Assembly: GCA_009667805.1 (NCBI GenBank)
Contig: CM019067.1
Span: 247,353,721-247,417,720 of the forward strand
Length of the DNA: 64,000 bases
Reading direction: 5' to 3'
Source of the DNA: Leptobrachium leishanense
Taxonomy: Eukaryota > Chordata > Amphibia > Anura > Megophryidae
Positions within the stretch are counted from its first letter, which is position 1; the number at the start of each line of letters is the position of its first letter. Positions 24,336-36,436 of the stretch are shown here, in pieces. The notes beneath the pieces were generated by a model. It was given only the letters and a program-made list of their open reading frames with translations, was not told the DNA's origin and did no database searches. A program made the position numbers and the translations under genes.

Positions 24336-26186
24336 TAAAATGGAATAAAAAGGTGTATTTTTATTTCTAACTTAAATTACTGTTTGTACGGTTTAAGGTT
24401 TTAAAAAAACTTCATGTGTATACTTTTTATTACCTAGGACAAGTTAAAAAACAAGGAAGACGTATCATCCTTATTAATGAAATTATTTAAAAATGGAAGG
24501 TTTTAATTCATGAAATAAGTTTAAGGAAACATATATATCTATCAGTAAAAAAATATAATCCATTATGAAACTATAACAGTGCAAATTTGTCCAGCTAATG
24601 AAGGCAAGGGAGCTTGAGTTTCATTCCACTGTAGAGGAAATTTGATGGGGATGTAATGTCATGAACTGCCTAGGGATAATTCATGCTCACTTGTGAGGTA
24701 TTTAGGCAAAATTCCAGGAAAACTAATAAAAAAGGACAGTCTGCAAAGAGGATTTTGCTCATCCAATTAAATACCACATTAAAAAGCAATAGTGAGGAAA
24801 GCAGCACCAGTTTTCATGCAGAAAATACAAATACTGATTATATACAGACTATATAGTATACCTTTAATAATTCTGTACCTGTGCGCACACAGACATATAC
24901 GGATTACACATACCAGAAACTTTCTCCAAACCAATAAACCGCACCTCACATAAATACAGCTGGTTGTTATGTTAAATGGACACTGTACGCAGTGTGACAA
25001 CTTAATCTTATCTGAGTGGTCACACTGTGAGGTCTCTGTCCTCTCCCCCTCTGAAGGGAATCTGGGGGGATGATTCCGACATTCAAAAACAATATGACTG
25101 TATGTGTGATATTTAAGGGGAAACATTATAAGAAGATTTGTCTTAAATGCAACATCCAAATAAATGTAATTAGGAAATCTATGTTTTTCTGTTTTGTTCA
25201 GCTTCAGTTAACTACAATTTTCTATTGCAATATCAGTACCTTACAAAAAATGTTTAGGCCAATACAATGGGCTTTCTTTGTGAGTTGTATCAAGCAGTGT
25301 ATCTTCTATACCAAGTGAAGGTCATTGTCTATTTAACATCTTCCTGCGTACCTCGGTTTATTGTAAAACCATCTTCCGATCCCCATTTCTCTTTTTACTT
25401 CCTTTTTCTTTCTCCATCTGCACTTATCCCAAGTCATCCTTCTCCTCAATTTTTGTTACTCGCAGTATCTTCCTAACGTATTATCTTCCCTAATGGCCCT
25501 TAACATCAAGAAGGTCTTCCTCAATTGACCTTTTTCACGTCTGCCCTTCCCACTCTGTCCCTTGCCTCATCTCCCCTCACCCAATGCTGTCATTGTATTT
25601 TAGGTTTGCCACTCAGCCATCTCTCCTCACTGTCTAATGTACATCTTTCCTACTTATCTCACCTCCTTAAATTTTTTCCCATTTTCTATCACCTCCCAAT
25701 ATAATATCCATCTCTACACATGGCTTCTTCTCCAATGTTTCTCACCTCCACATTTATGCTTATTGAGCCACTATATCTAATTTCCACCAACCCCACTGTA
25801 TCCCCCTTATCCTTTGTACCTTTGTATTTTTGCCCCATTCCTCCATTCCCTTGTATTTTTTTAACCTTGTGTCTCACCTGTCACATCCCACTTGTCCTTT
25901 CCTTTCCTCTGCTAACCTTCTCCCACCTCTCAACCCCTTGTGTTTAACACTACCATTTTGACGTTTGTTTTGTGATGGAGCAGTAATGGACAGCCACAGT
26001 GTCTCAATAAAACCGGAATATGGCACATTTTAGTAAAGCAAAACAAGAACATGACCCAGTGCCCAGGTCCTAACTCCATCTCTTAACAAAAGTGTTCCAC
26101 CAAGTAACAAGGAGACTGAACATGTAGAACTACTGAGCAGACTCCGCAAGTCAAATGGGCAGTGCACACCAACAAATATGGCTTTA
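24336..26186. other. elmo1 intron, no gene seen
   Basis: Intronic DNA. 24970-25075 resembles 13715-13860 (gacactgtacgcagtgtgac against gacacactacacagtgtgac) and is probably an old interspersed repeat. 25380-25940 is strongly pyrimidine-rich on the + strand. No exon recognised. Confidence 0.5.
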
Positions 26187-26800
26187 AAATTATTATCATT
26201 TATATAGCACCAACCGTTTCCGCAGCCCTTTACAATAACCAAGGGGAACAAGATACAGATAAACGGACATAGGATGAAAACAAGAGGTGTAGAGGGCCCT
26301 GCTCATAGGAGTTTACAGTCTACAGGGATTGGAGTTGAGGAAGACAAGGGGAGTTTTAGTGGATGTCAGGATCATTAGTGCCAGCGGTTTAGAAATGGTG
26401 GGGCTTCAATCATGATGTGTGAGTAGGTGAGCAGAGGGATGAGTTGCATCAGTGATGTGGTACGCTAATCCGACGAGATGGGTTTTGAGGGATTTCTTGA
26501 AGGCCTGAAGATTAGGGTAGAGTTTTATAGGAGAAGGTAAATCAATCCACAGAACTGGAGCTGCTCTTGAGAAGTCTTAGAGGCGAGAGCTGGCAGCACA
26601 GGTGTAGACAGGACAGGCGGAGGTCGCTGCCGACTGGAGTTGTCTAGATGGGACGTGTTTGCATAGTAAGGAAGACATGTGGGGGAAGGGTTGAGTTATT
26701 GAGCAATTTTAACTTGCGTGTCAGCATTTTAAACTGTATCCCGAAAAACGTAAAGGAAGCCAATGGGGGAACCGGCGGAGGTATGCGAGGAGCGTCTGGT
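26187..26800 (-). mobile_element. L2-type LINE, 3' fragment
   Basis: Minus-strand remnant of a LINE ORF2 C-terminus: around 26500-26570 it reads LWIDLPSPIKLYPNLQAF followed by KKSLKTHLV, the LWN-LP and FK--LKTHL pattern seen at the end of L2-clade reverse transcriptases. Downstream the 3' UTR ends with a ctatataaatgataata tail (26187 region), also L2-like. The rest of the frame is broken by stops. 5'-truncated. Confidence 0.75.
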
Positions 26801-27999
26801 GAGAAAAATAAGCCTGGCACCTGCATTCATTACAACCTGCAAACACCACTGTTTTATAGCTCTATGGGAAAAATAATCAAAATTAAGAACACAATCTAAA
26901 AATCTTGTTTGCAATGGGATTATGGTGGCTACATTGTTTAAAATATCACAAAATGTGTATATATCAAGGTATTATCGGCATTTAAACTTCTCTTCTCGTT
27001 GTGAAAGACTTTTAATGTAGTTGCTATTTGTTATTTTTACAGTATTTTTGCTAATCTGTAAACAGAATTACACAACTAAGAATCCCTGCGGAGTATCAGA
27101 GTATTCTTATTAATACAAGGCTGCATTATTTCATGTTTGGCCCTATCCTCCTGCCCTTACTGTAGGTGGTTTTGGAGCATGCGACTAATCTTGGTGCAGC
27201 AGTTAGGGTTTAATTCAACACAAGCAACATACAAAAGCTTCATTGTGTTTTCATGGCCTTTAGAGAGACATTCAGCTGTGTATACGCAGGTTGAACAAGA
27301 GAATTTTAGAACAGAGTACATTAAAAAAAATTAAATGTTCGTTCTCCACTTATTTCAGTTTACGGGAACAAACCAATGGAAATAAATGTTTTTCTTTTTC
27401 CTTTTCCATCCATGACTAATGTGTGCTTACTGTGTGTTTATTTCATTACCAAATGGCTAAAGAATTCCAGGGCTCGGCTTCCAAAGCTTAATAACCTAAT
27501 GCTTATGGCAAGACATGAGGCACAGAAATATTGTATCAAATCTGATGTGTTTATGTAAGTCAGCAACGCGACACAGTAATATAGGAAGCTTGATGAAAGG
27601 ATGAATTACTTTATACTGCATTAATGATGCTACATGATACACTGTTCAATGTAGATATTTAAACACACTGAACAACAGAGATTATACAAAAAGCTAATTT
27701 AAAGTAGAGGAGACCTACTTGACTCTCCATTCATGGCACCATCATTTTCAGTTTCAACCCTTTTAATTTCTTCGCTTGCCTCATATATATCTACTGATTG
27801 TGTTGGAGTTTCAACATAAGTGTAAGCCAAACTCGAGATCAGCACGGAGTATACCTTCTACATTTAAGTTTTATTTCTACAGAAAAGTTCTGGATACTTC
27901 TGGTTTTGGGGTGTGTATATGTATAGATACATACACAAGACCAAAATGGCTGCCCTGGATACTATGGGCCCCATCACCTCCTTAATGCAAGCGCTCACA
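26801..27999. other. elmo1 intron, no gene seen
   Basis: AT-rich intronic DNA. A minus-strand open stretch around 27714-27860 ends at a weak donor-like site but lacks a convincing acceptor. Confidence 0.45.
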
Positions 28000-30900
28000 T
28001 GCGGTAACCTCACATAGGTTAAATGAGGTTACCGCATGCTGCCCAGATCACGTCCCGAACGCTAACGGGTTAGAAAAACCCACATCGGTAATAGCAGTTT
28101 ATACTACAAGCTGACTGTACTTTGCGCGCTCTATAGTTAACATGGGGATAGGGTTGCCACCTTTCCTTCAAACCAAACCCGAACACTCAAATGTCACATG
28201 ATATATATATATATATCATCTGAGTATACACACTTTGGCTATGATGGATGACGGAGGTCTCCCGCTGATGGCACTCACACGGCTGGGTCAGCATCCAGTT
28301 ACACATGCACATTGTCGGCTGTACTCTGACTCCGTGTCCTAACGCAAGAGAAAACAGGAGGCGGTCGTGCATTGTGCGGGACAAGAGGGAGTATAGATTC
28401 TTTAAGTGATTTTGCAAATTTCACTTCATATCAGGGTCTCAGAACTGTTTGTTTTGGTTTTTAATACTGATTCCAGATGAGAATCATGAGCAACAAGATT
28501 GACAGACGCATTCGGAGTTGAAACATTGCTAGGTCCACTTGGGTGGAATAAAGAAAGCTCTTTTAATACTTCAGTTGGGTGATCACCACTTGCTCATACA
28601 TTCTTCAGGAACCCCCCAGACCACAGACCCAAATACTGCAAATGTATGGTATCCAGATTTGTTTTTTCATACTGAAAGAGACACAGGCAGACACTCATGA
28701 CACTGTCAGACTCACAAATAAACTACACCCGGAGAAACTAACACTGATGCATTCAGACTCTCAAAAACATAGAGGTATACACTCAGACACACAGGCACAG
28801 GTGCTCACAGGTATACATTCACACAGGCACTCACTGGAATTCAGCCCAGGTCTGGTCCAGTCTGCATCATGTGTCGGGGGGGGGGGGGAGGGCTGAAAGC
28901 CAAACATATGACTACAAACCCAAACTGTCCGGGTGAAAACTGGACAGGTGGCAGCCCTACATGGGGAACGCAAAGAGTAATTAGCATTAAGACTTGGTAA
29001 TACTTTACTTGTCCTAACACTATTTATCCCACTGCTGCAGCAATGAAAATGTTAGCCGCAGCTGGAAGCTAGTGCCAACTGGTTGCACTTCTGCGGAATC
29101 AGTTTTCACCAGCTGAACCCCCCTCCCAATCAGATACTCACCTCTCAACCCGCGACATGAACTGCGGCCTGATCCCCTGCTTCTGTCTGCTGGGAGCAGA
29201 GTGAGACTGGGGACAAATAGATCCTCCAGGATCTCGCGATAGTGAGATCGTGCAGCTCACATGGCCTGGCAGCACCACCCTCCATGGAGTCCTACGGACT
29301 CCAGGAGGTGATACTCGCAATGTCGCATTAGCACGGTCGTGAGTATCCAGAGACGTAGCTCTCATTACGGGTCAGGCTGCTGAATTTAGTGCTAGGGATG
29401 AGCTGTTCGGTTCGGAGTTCGATTCGAACATTGGCCATTCGAAAGGTCGCGAACTTCGAACTTTTTTGGGACGTTCGCCAAAAGTTTAAAAAAAAAAAAA
29501 AAAACACAATTTTGAAAAAAGTATAAAAAGTGATTAAAAAAAAAATACTAAAAAAATATAGAAATAAAGAGACTCTTTACTGCAGAATATTATAAGCAAC
29601 GGTTTATTAGATATTGAATTAAAACGGGAATATGTTTAACATTGAAGCCTATGGGATAAAACACTCTTGTCACTAAAGCATCAGGCAGACACGGCCCTCT
29701 AATCAGGCACTGTAGAGGGCAGCCTGCCGGGGCCTCCCAAGGATCTCCTTGAGGAGCATGTGGCCGCCGGATGACAGAGCTGCGACTGTGCGGGCTAGCC
29801 GCCCGGGTGCATGTGGCAGAGACAGGTGGCGCAGGGAGGGAGCCACCGCACCTGCGGCCACGGCAGACCCCCCCCCCCCACAACCAGGATCCAGGGAGCC
29901 CCCACTGACCACCAGGCTAAGGTAAGGTGACACATTAAAAAAAAATAAAAAATCCGAGGACCTTTTTAAATGTCCCCGGGAACATAAAATAAAACCTTTT
30001 TTTTCTTTCTCTACCTGGCTGAATGTATTTAATTATATATATTAGATACATTCAGCCAGGTAGAGGGGGGTGGCATGTGGGCTGCGCAGGGTCTCAGGCA
30101 GTGGTTTGTTTTTTTGTGTGTGTATATTTTTAGCAAATTTATAGGGGAAGGTAAGGGCAGGTATGATATATATATATCTCTGCTTGTTGATATATACGTA
30201 TATATAGGTATGCGTGTTGATATATATACGTATAGGTCTGTGTGTGGTATCAATGCATCCCTAATCTATACACAGCGCTCCGTGTCCCTATAATATATAT
30301 GATCAGGGGTTACATTTTATACTATTCCTATTAAATTAACAGTCATTTTTGATGTATTTTATTCCGTAGAAACTTTTTTTGCCTGTATAACATGGGCTTT
30401 GTGAAAATAAAATGGTTTTGTGTGTACATCTTAATTTAGTTAGTGGATTCCTGTCCAGTGCGGTGAGAAGCAAACGTAATGCAGTGTAGACACGCTGTGA
30501 GGCGGAACGGAGTGAAGTCACGCCTGCAAAATGTTTGCTTCTCTTCCTTTCGCTACACTGTGCATCGCTACACGCTCAGTGTGTCTCAGCCTTTATTCCC
30601 GCATTGCTAGCTTACCGAATCAGTTTGTATACTTGTTACTGACCCCGCTTGTTCTGAGGAACCAATCTGTTGCCGACTTTGCCTGCCATTTGACTATTCT
30701 CTGTGTATTCCCTGCCTGTTCTGTTGCTACTGGTTTGCGGCGATTCTCACCATATACAGTAGCGCAGTACAAGTGCCTAAACATTGCTGACCCGGTTTTG
30801 TTATAGCTGCTGATGTAACTGAATAGATCGGGGATCTCTTCTGCATTACCAAAACCTCCACCACTGCACTCTTCCACAATACCTCAGAGGGGTTACGGTG

Positions 30901-31740
30901 TGAAGGCACTTGCTGCCACCAAAGGCACAATATTTGGGTGCACTGCCACTGACGCCTATACCAGACTCGTATCATTTTAATATTTGACCGCAGGGTCCAA
31001 CCCTGCACTCTTCCACAATACCAGAGGGGTTACTGTTGCCGACACTAAAGGCCCAATTTTAAAGCACCTATTGTTACTTTCATCCAAAGCCTGCATAAAT
31101 TTCACCATAATTTAGCCCAAAAAAAAATCACTAAAATTGTTCTGCGTGTCCTAAAACGTCTCTTCTTTTCATACAGGCTGCCGCCCCAAGCAGTGGTTTA
31201 TGAATGGATTAAAGGAAAACCATTTACCCTCATTTGAAATGTCATTTTTTTTTAAAAAAGGTTTCTATACATCCTACAAATCCGCCACTTCACGGGCAGG
31301 CTATGGGGACCTCCTAGGCATGATATTTGAAGGAGTTTTTTTTTTTATTCTTAACCTTTATTTCAAGGAAAACTCACTGTTCCTTTAAAAACATTTTTTT
31401 TTTTTTACTTTTTTTCCTGGTTTCCTGTCCCCCAGGGCACCACCCGGACCCCCATACACCTTTTATGGCAAATATCTTGCATATATGCCCTCTTGGAGGG
31501 CACTCTAAAAATCGAACTTTTGAGTCCCATTGACTTGCATTGAGTTTGGTTCGTGTTCGAACTTGAACTTTTGAAATTGTTCGAGTTCGAATGCGAACCG
31601 AACACGGGGGTGTTCGGCTCATCACTATTTAGTGCCTGCCTCGTAATCTGGTGTTAAAATGGGGATGCTAAGGGGGATACCTGCAGGCGCAGGTTTTTGC
31701 GCAGGGCAGGTGATATTGCCCTACATGTTCAGGGCTGACC
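28000..31740. repeat. dispersed inverted repeat family R, interrupted
   Basis: Segments at 28020-28160, 28975-29392 and 31628-31700 resemble parts of 42180-43470 and 63084-63270. Shared words include agactggggacaaatag (reversed as tttgtccccagtct), gtgatactcgca, gcggaatcagtt and taaaatggggatgctaa. The match is in mixed orientation, so the unit is itself partly palindromic. The hAT-like element 29393-31627 splits it. (AT)n lies at 28199-28220 and G10 near 28877. Limits are approximate and class unknown. Confidence 0.45.
29393..31627. mobile_element. hAT-like TAGGGATGRGC element, copy 3
   Basis: 2235 bp. Starts TAGGGATGAGCTGTTCGG and ends gttcggctcatcacta. It has a perfect 8-bp duplication, tttagtgc, at 29385-29392 and 31628-31635. 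It shares the 15264-15660 interior block with copy 1 (gcactgtagagggcagcc at about 29707) and the block tacttgttactgaccccgct near 30628. It also has a private segment, 30000-30500, with an inverted pair (tacctggctgaatgta / tacattcagccaggta at 30010-30062). No transposase. Confidence 0.85.
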
Positions 31741-32532
31741 GTCCTCTTTGGTTTTTGCACCCCCAGCGTTGCAAGTGCTTTCTCACAGGTTTTATTTAAA
31801 CCTTTATCTTCCAGGAGCCCTGGAAGAATGTATATCCCAATTAAGTAGGTATACCGCAAAAGAGCAAGCATTAATTTGGCATAGCATAGGACCCGCCGAG
31901 GTGGAGTACATTGATGTTATGGCGGGTTTATACAATATATCATCATACTTGTAACCATTATGTATTTCCAGGTCAGGTGTTATTTTTTAATCTTTTAAGA
32001 CTACATTCTAGCAGAGTATGCTGAATTTTGTATATTTTTTTTTAATGTTTCACTAGAGTCTAATATAATGAAAGACTCATACTTGAAAGTTCTGTTTTAA
32101 TGTTTAATAACCCCAATGGACGCCATGCAGAGATAATAAGTCTAGGGCTTTTAACTGCTGTTTTAACGTGTAATTCCATCTGTTTGCCACAATAAACGTT
32201 GGCTGGAATTAATAGAAATGAAAGTTCAACAAAAGCAAAAGATGTATTTGATTACATGAAGAGTACACAATGCAATGCTTAGAAATCTTTTCTTAGAAGT
32301 AAACACTATAAAGAAAAGAAATAAAATAAGAATTTGACAGATCTTTGGACTACTAGGTAACAGCATATATAAAAGCAGGAAATCAACAATTGACTGAATC
32401 GATGCAGTGTATATTTATGAAAAACAATAAGTTTAGTGACAGGGATTTCTTTAGCTGGCCAAATTCCAAATTATTATAAAAACAGTTCTTGAGTATACTG
32501 GATGCAAAGCTTTAGTACAGAGACACACTTAC
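31741..32532. other. elmo1 intron, no gene seen
   Basis: AT-rich intronic DNA next to the 41-bp exon. No other signal. Confidence 0.5.
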
Positions 32533-32573
32533 CCATCACTGACTTCTTTAATTATTGAAGATAAAGGCTTTTT
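32533..32573 (-). CDS. elmo1: elmo1 coding exon (residues 27-40)
   Basis: A 41-bp minus-strand micro-sized exon with acceptor tctag (32574-32578) and donor gtaagt (32527-32532). It encodes KKPLSSIIKEVSD plus the first two bases of a Gly codon finished by the exon at 24332. The vertebrate ELMO1 counterpart is KKPLS-IIKEV-DGW, and the phase (0 in, 2 out) joins both neighbours without a break. ELMO2 differs (KRPLASIIKEV). The segment belongs to the RhoG-binding ubiquitin-like domain. A Ser stands where other ELMO proteins that I recall have Cys (EVCDGW). Confidence 0.93.
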
Positions 32574-32893
32574 CTAGATAAGAAAGGAAAAAAAAAAACC
32601 AGAGTTAAGGAGTAGGGCAAACAGTCAGGGATACAGGAAGGTAAAAAAGTTATTCTCATTTCATTCAATGTTCCAGAACACTATTATAAGGCAGTTAAAC
32701 AATAGGAGTTTATGAACTCTGCATAGGTTTGGGTCTTGAAAGGGACAGTGGAGGAAAATTAACAATTAACAAAATAGAAGGTCTTCATATTAACCCCTGC
32801 TAAAAGCCACCTTTGGTAATGGTGTCCTCTTCCATCTTCCAGATCTCAGCTGTCTAAATGCAGGAAACAATTGTCATCCCCTCGATTATGCAA

Positions 32894-33606
32894 TTAACCC
32901 CTTAGTGACCGGGCGGTTTTACGATTGTCAAGTCGAAAGTCCCCAGTGCTGTTTTTACGTTTCTGTGCTGTTTGTCTAGGTCTAATTTTCCTCTTACTCG
33001 TTTATGGAACCCACACATATTATATACCGTTTTTTCTCCATTAAATGGACTTTCTAAAAAGATATTTCCATCATATCGTATAATTTACTATAAAAAAGAT
33101 CCCCCTAGCTCCACTTGGAAGCTAGGGGGTTAACTGGCCGACTGACATCATCGCAGTAACGGCGATGATGTCAGTGGGTGGGGGGGGGGTGACCCCGGAG
33201 GCTTGGCCGACATCAAAAATGTCAGGAACTTCTGGGTGCGAATTGCGATCTGGCACCTAAGGGGTTAAAAAGAGGTACCGCTGAAAAGGGCAGACTCCCC
33301 CCTTTCCAGTGGTACCTTTCGCCAATTGGGAGGGAGAGGCGTCCAAAGGACCACCACTCCCCTTTGAGGTTTCCGCTGCAGGAGCAGGGGACACCTGAAA
33401 GTGACATCATCGCAACAGCTGGGGCCTATAAAAACACTGGGCAGACTTCAGAAGTCATTCCAGCGTTGGAGCCCATACAGGGAATGGTGAGTATAGGGAG
33501 GGAGGGGGAGGAATAAAAGAGCATGACGTACATAGTACGTCCTTGGTCCTTAAGGGGAGTTTTCCCCAGGATGTACTATGTAAATCAGTGGTCCTTAAGG
33601 GGTTAG
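32894..33606. mobile_element. TTAA-flanked element, short copy
   Basis: 713 bp starting at TTAACCCCTTAGTGACC (32894) and ending gtccttaaggggttag (33606), imperfect inverted ends next to TTAA/TTAG. Interior words acacatattatata and a hairpin around aggtaccgctgaaaag (about 33273-33317) occur in the same order in the element at 50816-52948. Duplication and ends suit a piggyBac- or Kolobok-type transposon; which one is not decided. No transposase. Confidence 0.65.
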
Positions 33607-34398
33607 TACGTGTACAGTCTATCAAATTACTTTTGGCGCTTCTATATTTGACATGAATTACCAGTCTGGTTGAACGCTGAGCCAGGTGACTCCTTACATT
33701 TTCTTTTCTCAAGTGGAGTGCCCCGTTCCTATTCTGCTGAGTCTTCCTTAAATTCGATGATCGTACCACTCTATTTGATGACAGTACCAAGAAGGCTTCC
33801 ATCAATCACTGACAGGCTTCACAGTGAAGGCGAGACCTGTGCTTTGAAGATCTGCTATGCAGCAGGGACAACCAAGACTGGGCGGGGGGGGGGGCATTTT
33901 CTAGCCGTGGCCATTTAAAATGTCCCTTTAAGATTAAAACTAGAATTTCGATCTCTCCATACTAAACATAAACACAGACTCAATATTGGGACGATGTTAT
34001 GTTTCACCTAAAATGAAGTTTGTCTTGGTGTTGGTAGATTTACTTACACTTTAAATCGCCATTGAAACTTACAATCTTACACTATGTATAGAAAATCGTT
34101 TTGCACTGAACTTTGTAATCAATAGTCAAGTCTAGAAGGAGTTAAGTCAATATTCATGTTATTGCTCTTGAACTACATATTGAGCATCTAACAAATATAG
34201 GTAGGGGACATGTAAGACCAATTCAACCAGCATTAGGGTGTGCCTTGGCATACTAGGCACAACCTGTGTGCTCGACCATGTTCTTCTGCATAGTGTCTAC
34301 CAATCTTTTCTTCAACAATGATATAGTTAAAAGATGTAATTTATAACATATTATTAAATTCTATTTTCATTTTAGAGAAAATCTACAGAGATACTTAC
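33607..34398. other. elmo1 intron, no gene seen
   Basis: Intronic sequence between the start-codon exon and the 41-bp exon. G-rich run at about 33881-33893. No exon signal besides the flanking splice sites. Confidence 0.5.
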
Positions 34399-34476
34399 TT
34401 GGTCAATTTCCATGAGCCGGGGAAAGGCTCCTGGCCATTCAATGGCCACCTTCACGATATCTGAAGGTGGTGGCAT
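34399..34476 (-). CDS. elmo1: elmo1 first coding exon (residues 1-26)
   Basis: Encodes [20 protein letters not shown] followed by LMEIDQ, then a consensus donor gtaagt at 34393-34398 (phase 0). Vertebrate ELMO1 and ELMO2 both start [16 protein letters not shown]; the following PxLMEIDQKKPLS favours ELMO1 over ELMO2 (QLLEIDQKRPL). The ATG (34474-34476) has A at -3, and an in-frame TGA lies 16 codons upstream (34522-34524), so this is the true start. ELMO1 acts in the cytoplasm and at the membrane as the adaptor half of the ELMO-DOCK exchange factor for Rac; these residues open the N-terminal RhoG-binding domain. The exon begins at 34550 with leader sequence. Confidence 0.95.
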
Positions 34477-34550
34477 TTTTAAGATCCAGAAACCGTCGTA
34501 TGGACACCAGCTGCAGACTATTCACTTGGACTTTTTTTCACCATTAGCAC
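34477..34550 (-). promoter_or_regulatory. elmo1: elmo1 5' leader segment with upstream ORF
   Basis: Non-coding start of the exon. A strong acceptor (cctttctctgttcttattcctgtacag, tract split over 34551-34577) shows that at least one further 5' exon lies upstream. The leader holds an ATG at 34542-34544 opening an eight-codon frame, MVKKSPSE, that stops at 34518-34520, 41 bases before the main ATG. Such short upstream frames can lower translation of the main frame; an effect here is inference. Confidence 0.75.
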
Positions 34551-34553
34551 CTG

Positions 34554-36436
34554 TACAGGAATAAGAACAGAGAAAGGGTTTTCATTAAAGGTCAAAATTT
34601 ACAAGCGAACCTATTTAAGCATTTGCACGAGACTAAGTAAGGAGGGAAATGTCTACAGATAATAGTTTTTAGAAAAAGATTACTGTAGATACTCGAATAT
34701 ACCGCTAGATTTTGGTGACAAATTTACCTTAAAATTGGAGGGGTCGCGTTATATGCGAGACATCTGCATCGTGTGTTAAAAAAATAAAAAACCTTGCCTT
34801 GCTCTGGATGTCAAGTCTCCCTGAAGTGAATGCGGGTTTCCTGATGCTTGCAAACACTTCAAGAACTCCCGGATTTGGGAGCGGTAGGATCCATCACGGC
34901 CAGAGGGTGCGCCTGGTTTAAGCCAATCATCTAATCGCTAAAGAAGACGGGTGGCTGGTGGCTTCATACTTAGTAACAAATGCAATCATTCTAGAGCAGA
35001 ACACCCTGACCTGAGGGGTAGCCTGACTGTGTTAAGAGAACCTGGAAGGATTTTAATTGTTTACCGGTACAGTAAAATTTTGTTCCTCGCGTTATATTTG
35101 AGTCTTGTGTTCGCTCATTTCCATAATAAAGCTCTCTCCAGCGCATTATATTCGGGTCACACTATACGCGAGTATCTTCGGTAATATTTTTTAATATTGG
35201 AAATGAACAGTGGAAGTACAATGGGAAAATGGTTGTTTCAACATGTTAAAACAGAATTTGGTAACATTAAAAAAACTATAATAGCTTTTTAAGCTATCAG
35301 ATTTGCCCTTCTAATCTGATCCATCTACCTATGAATGTTAGAAAATGTCAGACTTATCACTTAATGCAATGATTTCTCCTGCAAATACTTTAACCCCTTC
35401 ACTACCAAGCATGTGTTGAGAGAAATAATATAACATTTACATGAAACATGGCATACATGGTTAACAAATATAGAGTAGAGTAACGTGGCAGAATTGCACA
35501 GAGATTGTTCTTCCAAAATTATTTATTTATAACGTATTTTGCCAGAAAAGGATATATTGAGATTTCTCTCGCTTTCAAATATGAAAACTAGTTAAAATAT
35601 GAAAATAATGTAAACTTGCCAATTTTTATTTTTTTATGCATTAGTTTGTCCATTACAGAAATATTGGTGGTGTGATAGTGTTACAGTGGCGGTGTATTTT
35701 ATTTATTGTTTTAATAAAACCGATTGTGAATTTCCACCCTGTATGATCCTGGGTGATTTATTCCTTCGGCATCCTGAATAGATATTTCTAAGGATCTGGT
35801 TTCCTGCCTTGTGGACCTGAGGTTGGGGAATCGGTGCCCCTTGATTTAAATCCACTGATCTGCCTTCTGTTTGGTGCCCATTTATTTAAATTGGCACCAG
35901 AATATGTGAGTATATCTCTTAATTTTCACTCCTATCTGGGACGATACAGTCTGCACTTAATTCCTCCCTTGCATTTTTTTCCCTTTTTTCCTTCCACCTC
36001 CATCAACTGTTTCATTGAGGACTCGATCCCTGGCTGAATATCTTTTACTGAAACTGAAGATTGTGAGTGCTAGCGCCGGACACCAGCTCTGTAACCTGCA
36101 TCTTTACAGTGGCACCCGGCATGAGCCGAGGTAGAGCCCCTATTCAATGTTGATAGCCCTTTAGGCAGGAGTGCTGCTGGCAGTATAAGACATAGAACAG
36201 GAGGTGTACACACCACACGCTGGGCAGGGAAACAAGATAAACAGAACAGCAGGAAGGGCGAGGGTTGAAGGAATACTCAGAAACACAGGTACCCAGCAGT
36301 ACACAATGAAATGGAGAGACTGACTTTTAAAAGGGAGTAGGCCACTGGTCAGTTGGTCAAGGACCTGGCAGGCCACAGGGAAATCCTGGAGCGGAGGAAA
36401 AGGAGTGAATGGCCCAGACAGGGGTAAGAACTGATA
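34554..36436. other. 5' intron of elmo1, no gene seen
   Basis: AT-rich DNA upstream of the start-codon exon. 35520-35585 is a minus-strand copy of the LINE/SINE tail described at 39087 (aggatatattgagatttctc). 34680-35180 contains pairs such as tactcgaatataccg / actatacgcgagtatctt that look like a small foldback element. No exon recognised. Confidence 0.5.

Noticed and set aside
27714..27860. Minus-strand open stretch reading VETPTQSVDIYEASEEIKRV with a donor-like site
   Set aside because: The donor is weak, no pyrimidine tract or convincing acceptor is upstream, and no protein similarity is recognised. A 45-codon open stretch is not unusual by chance.
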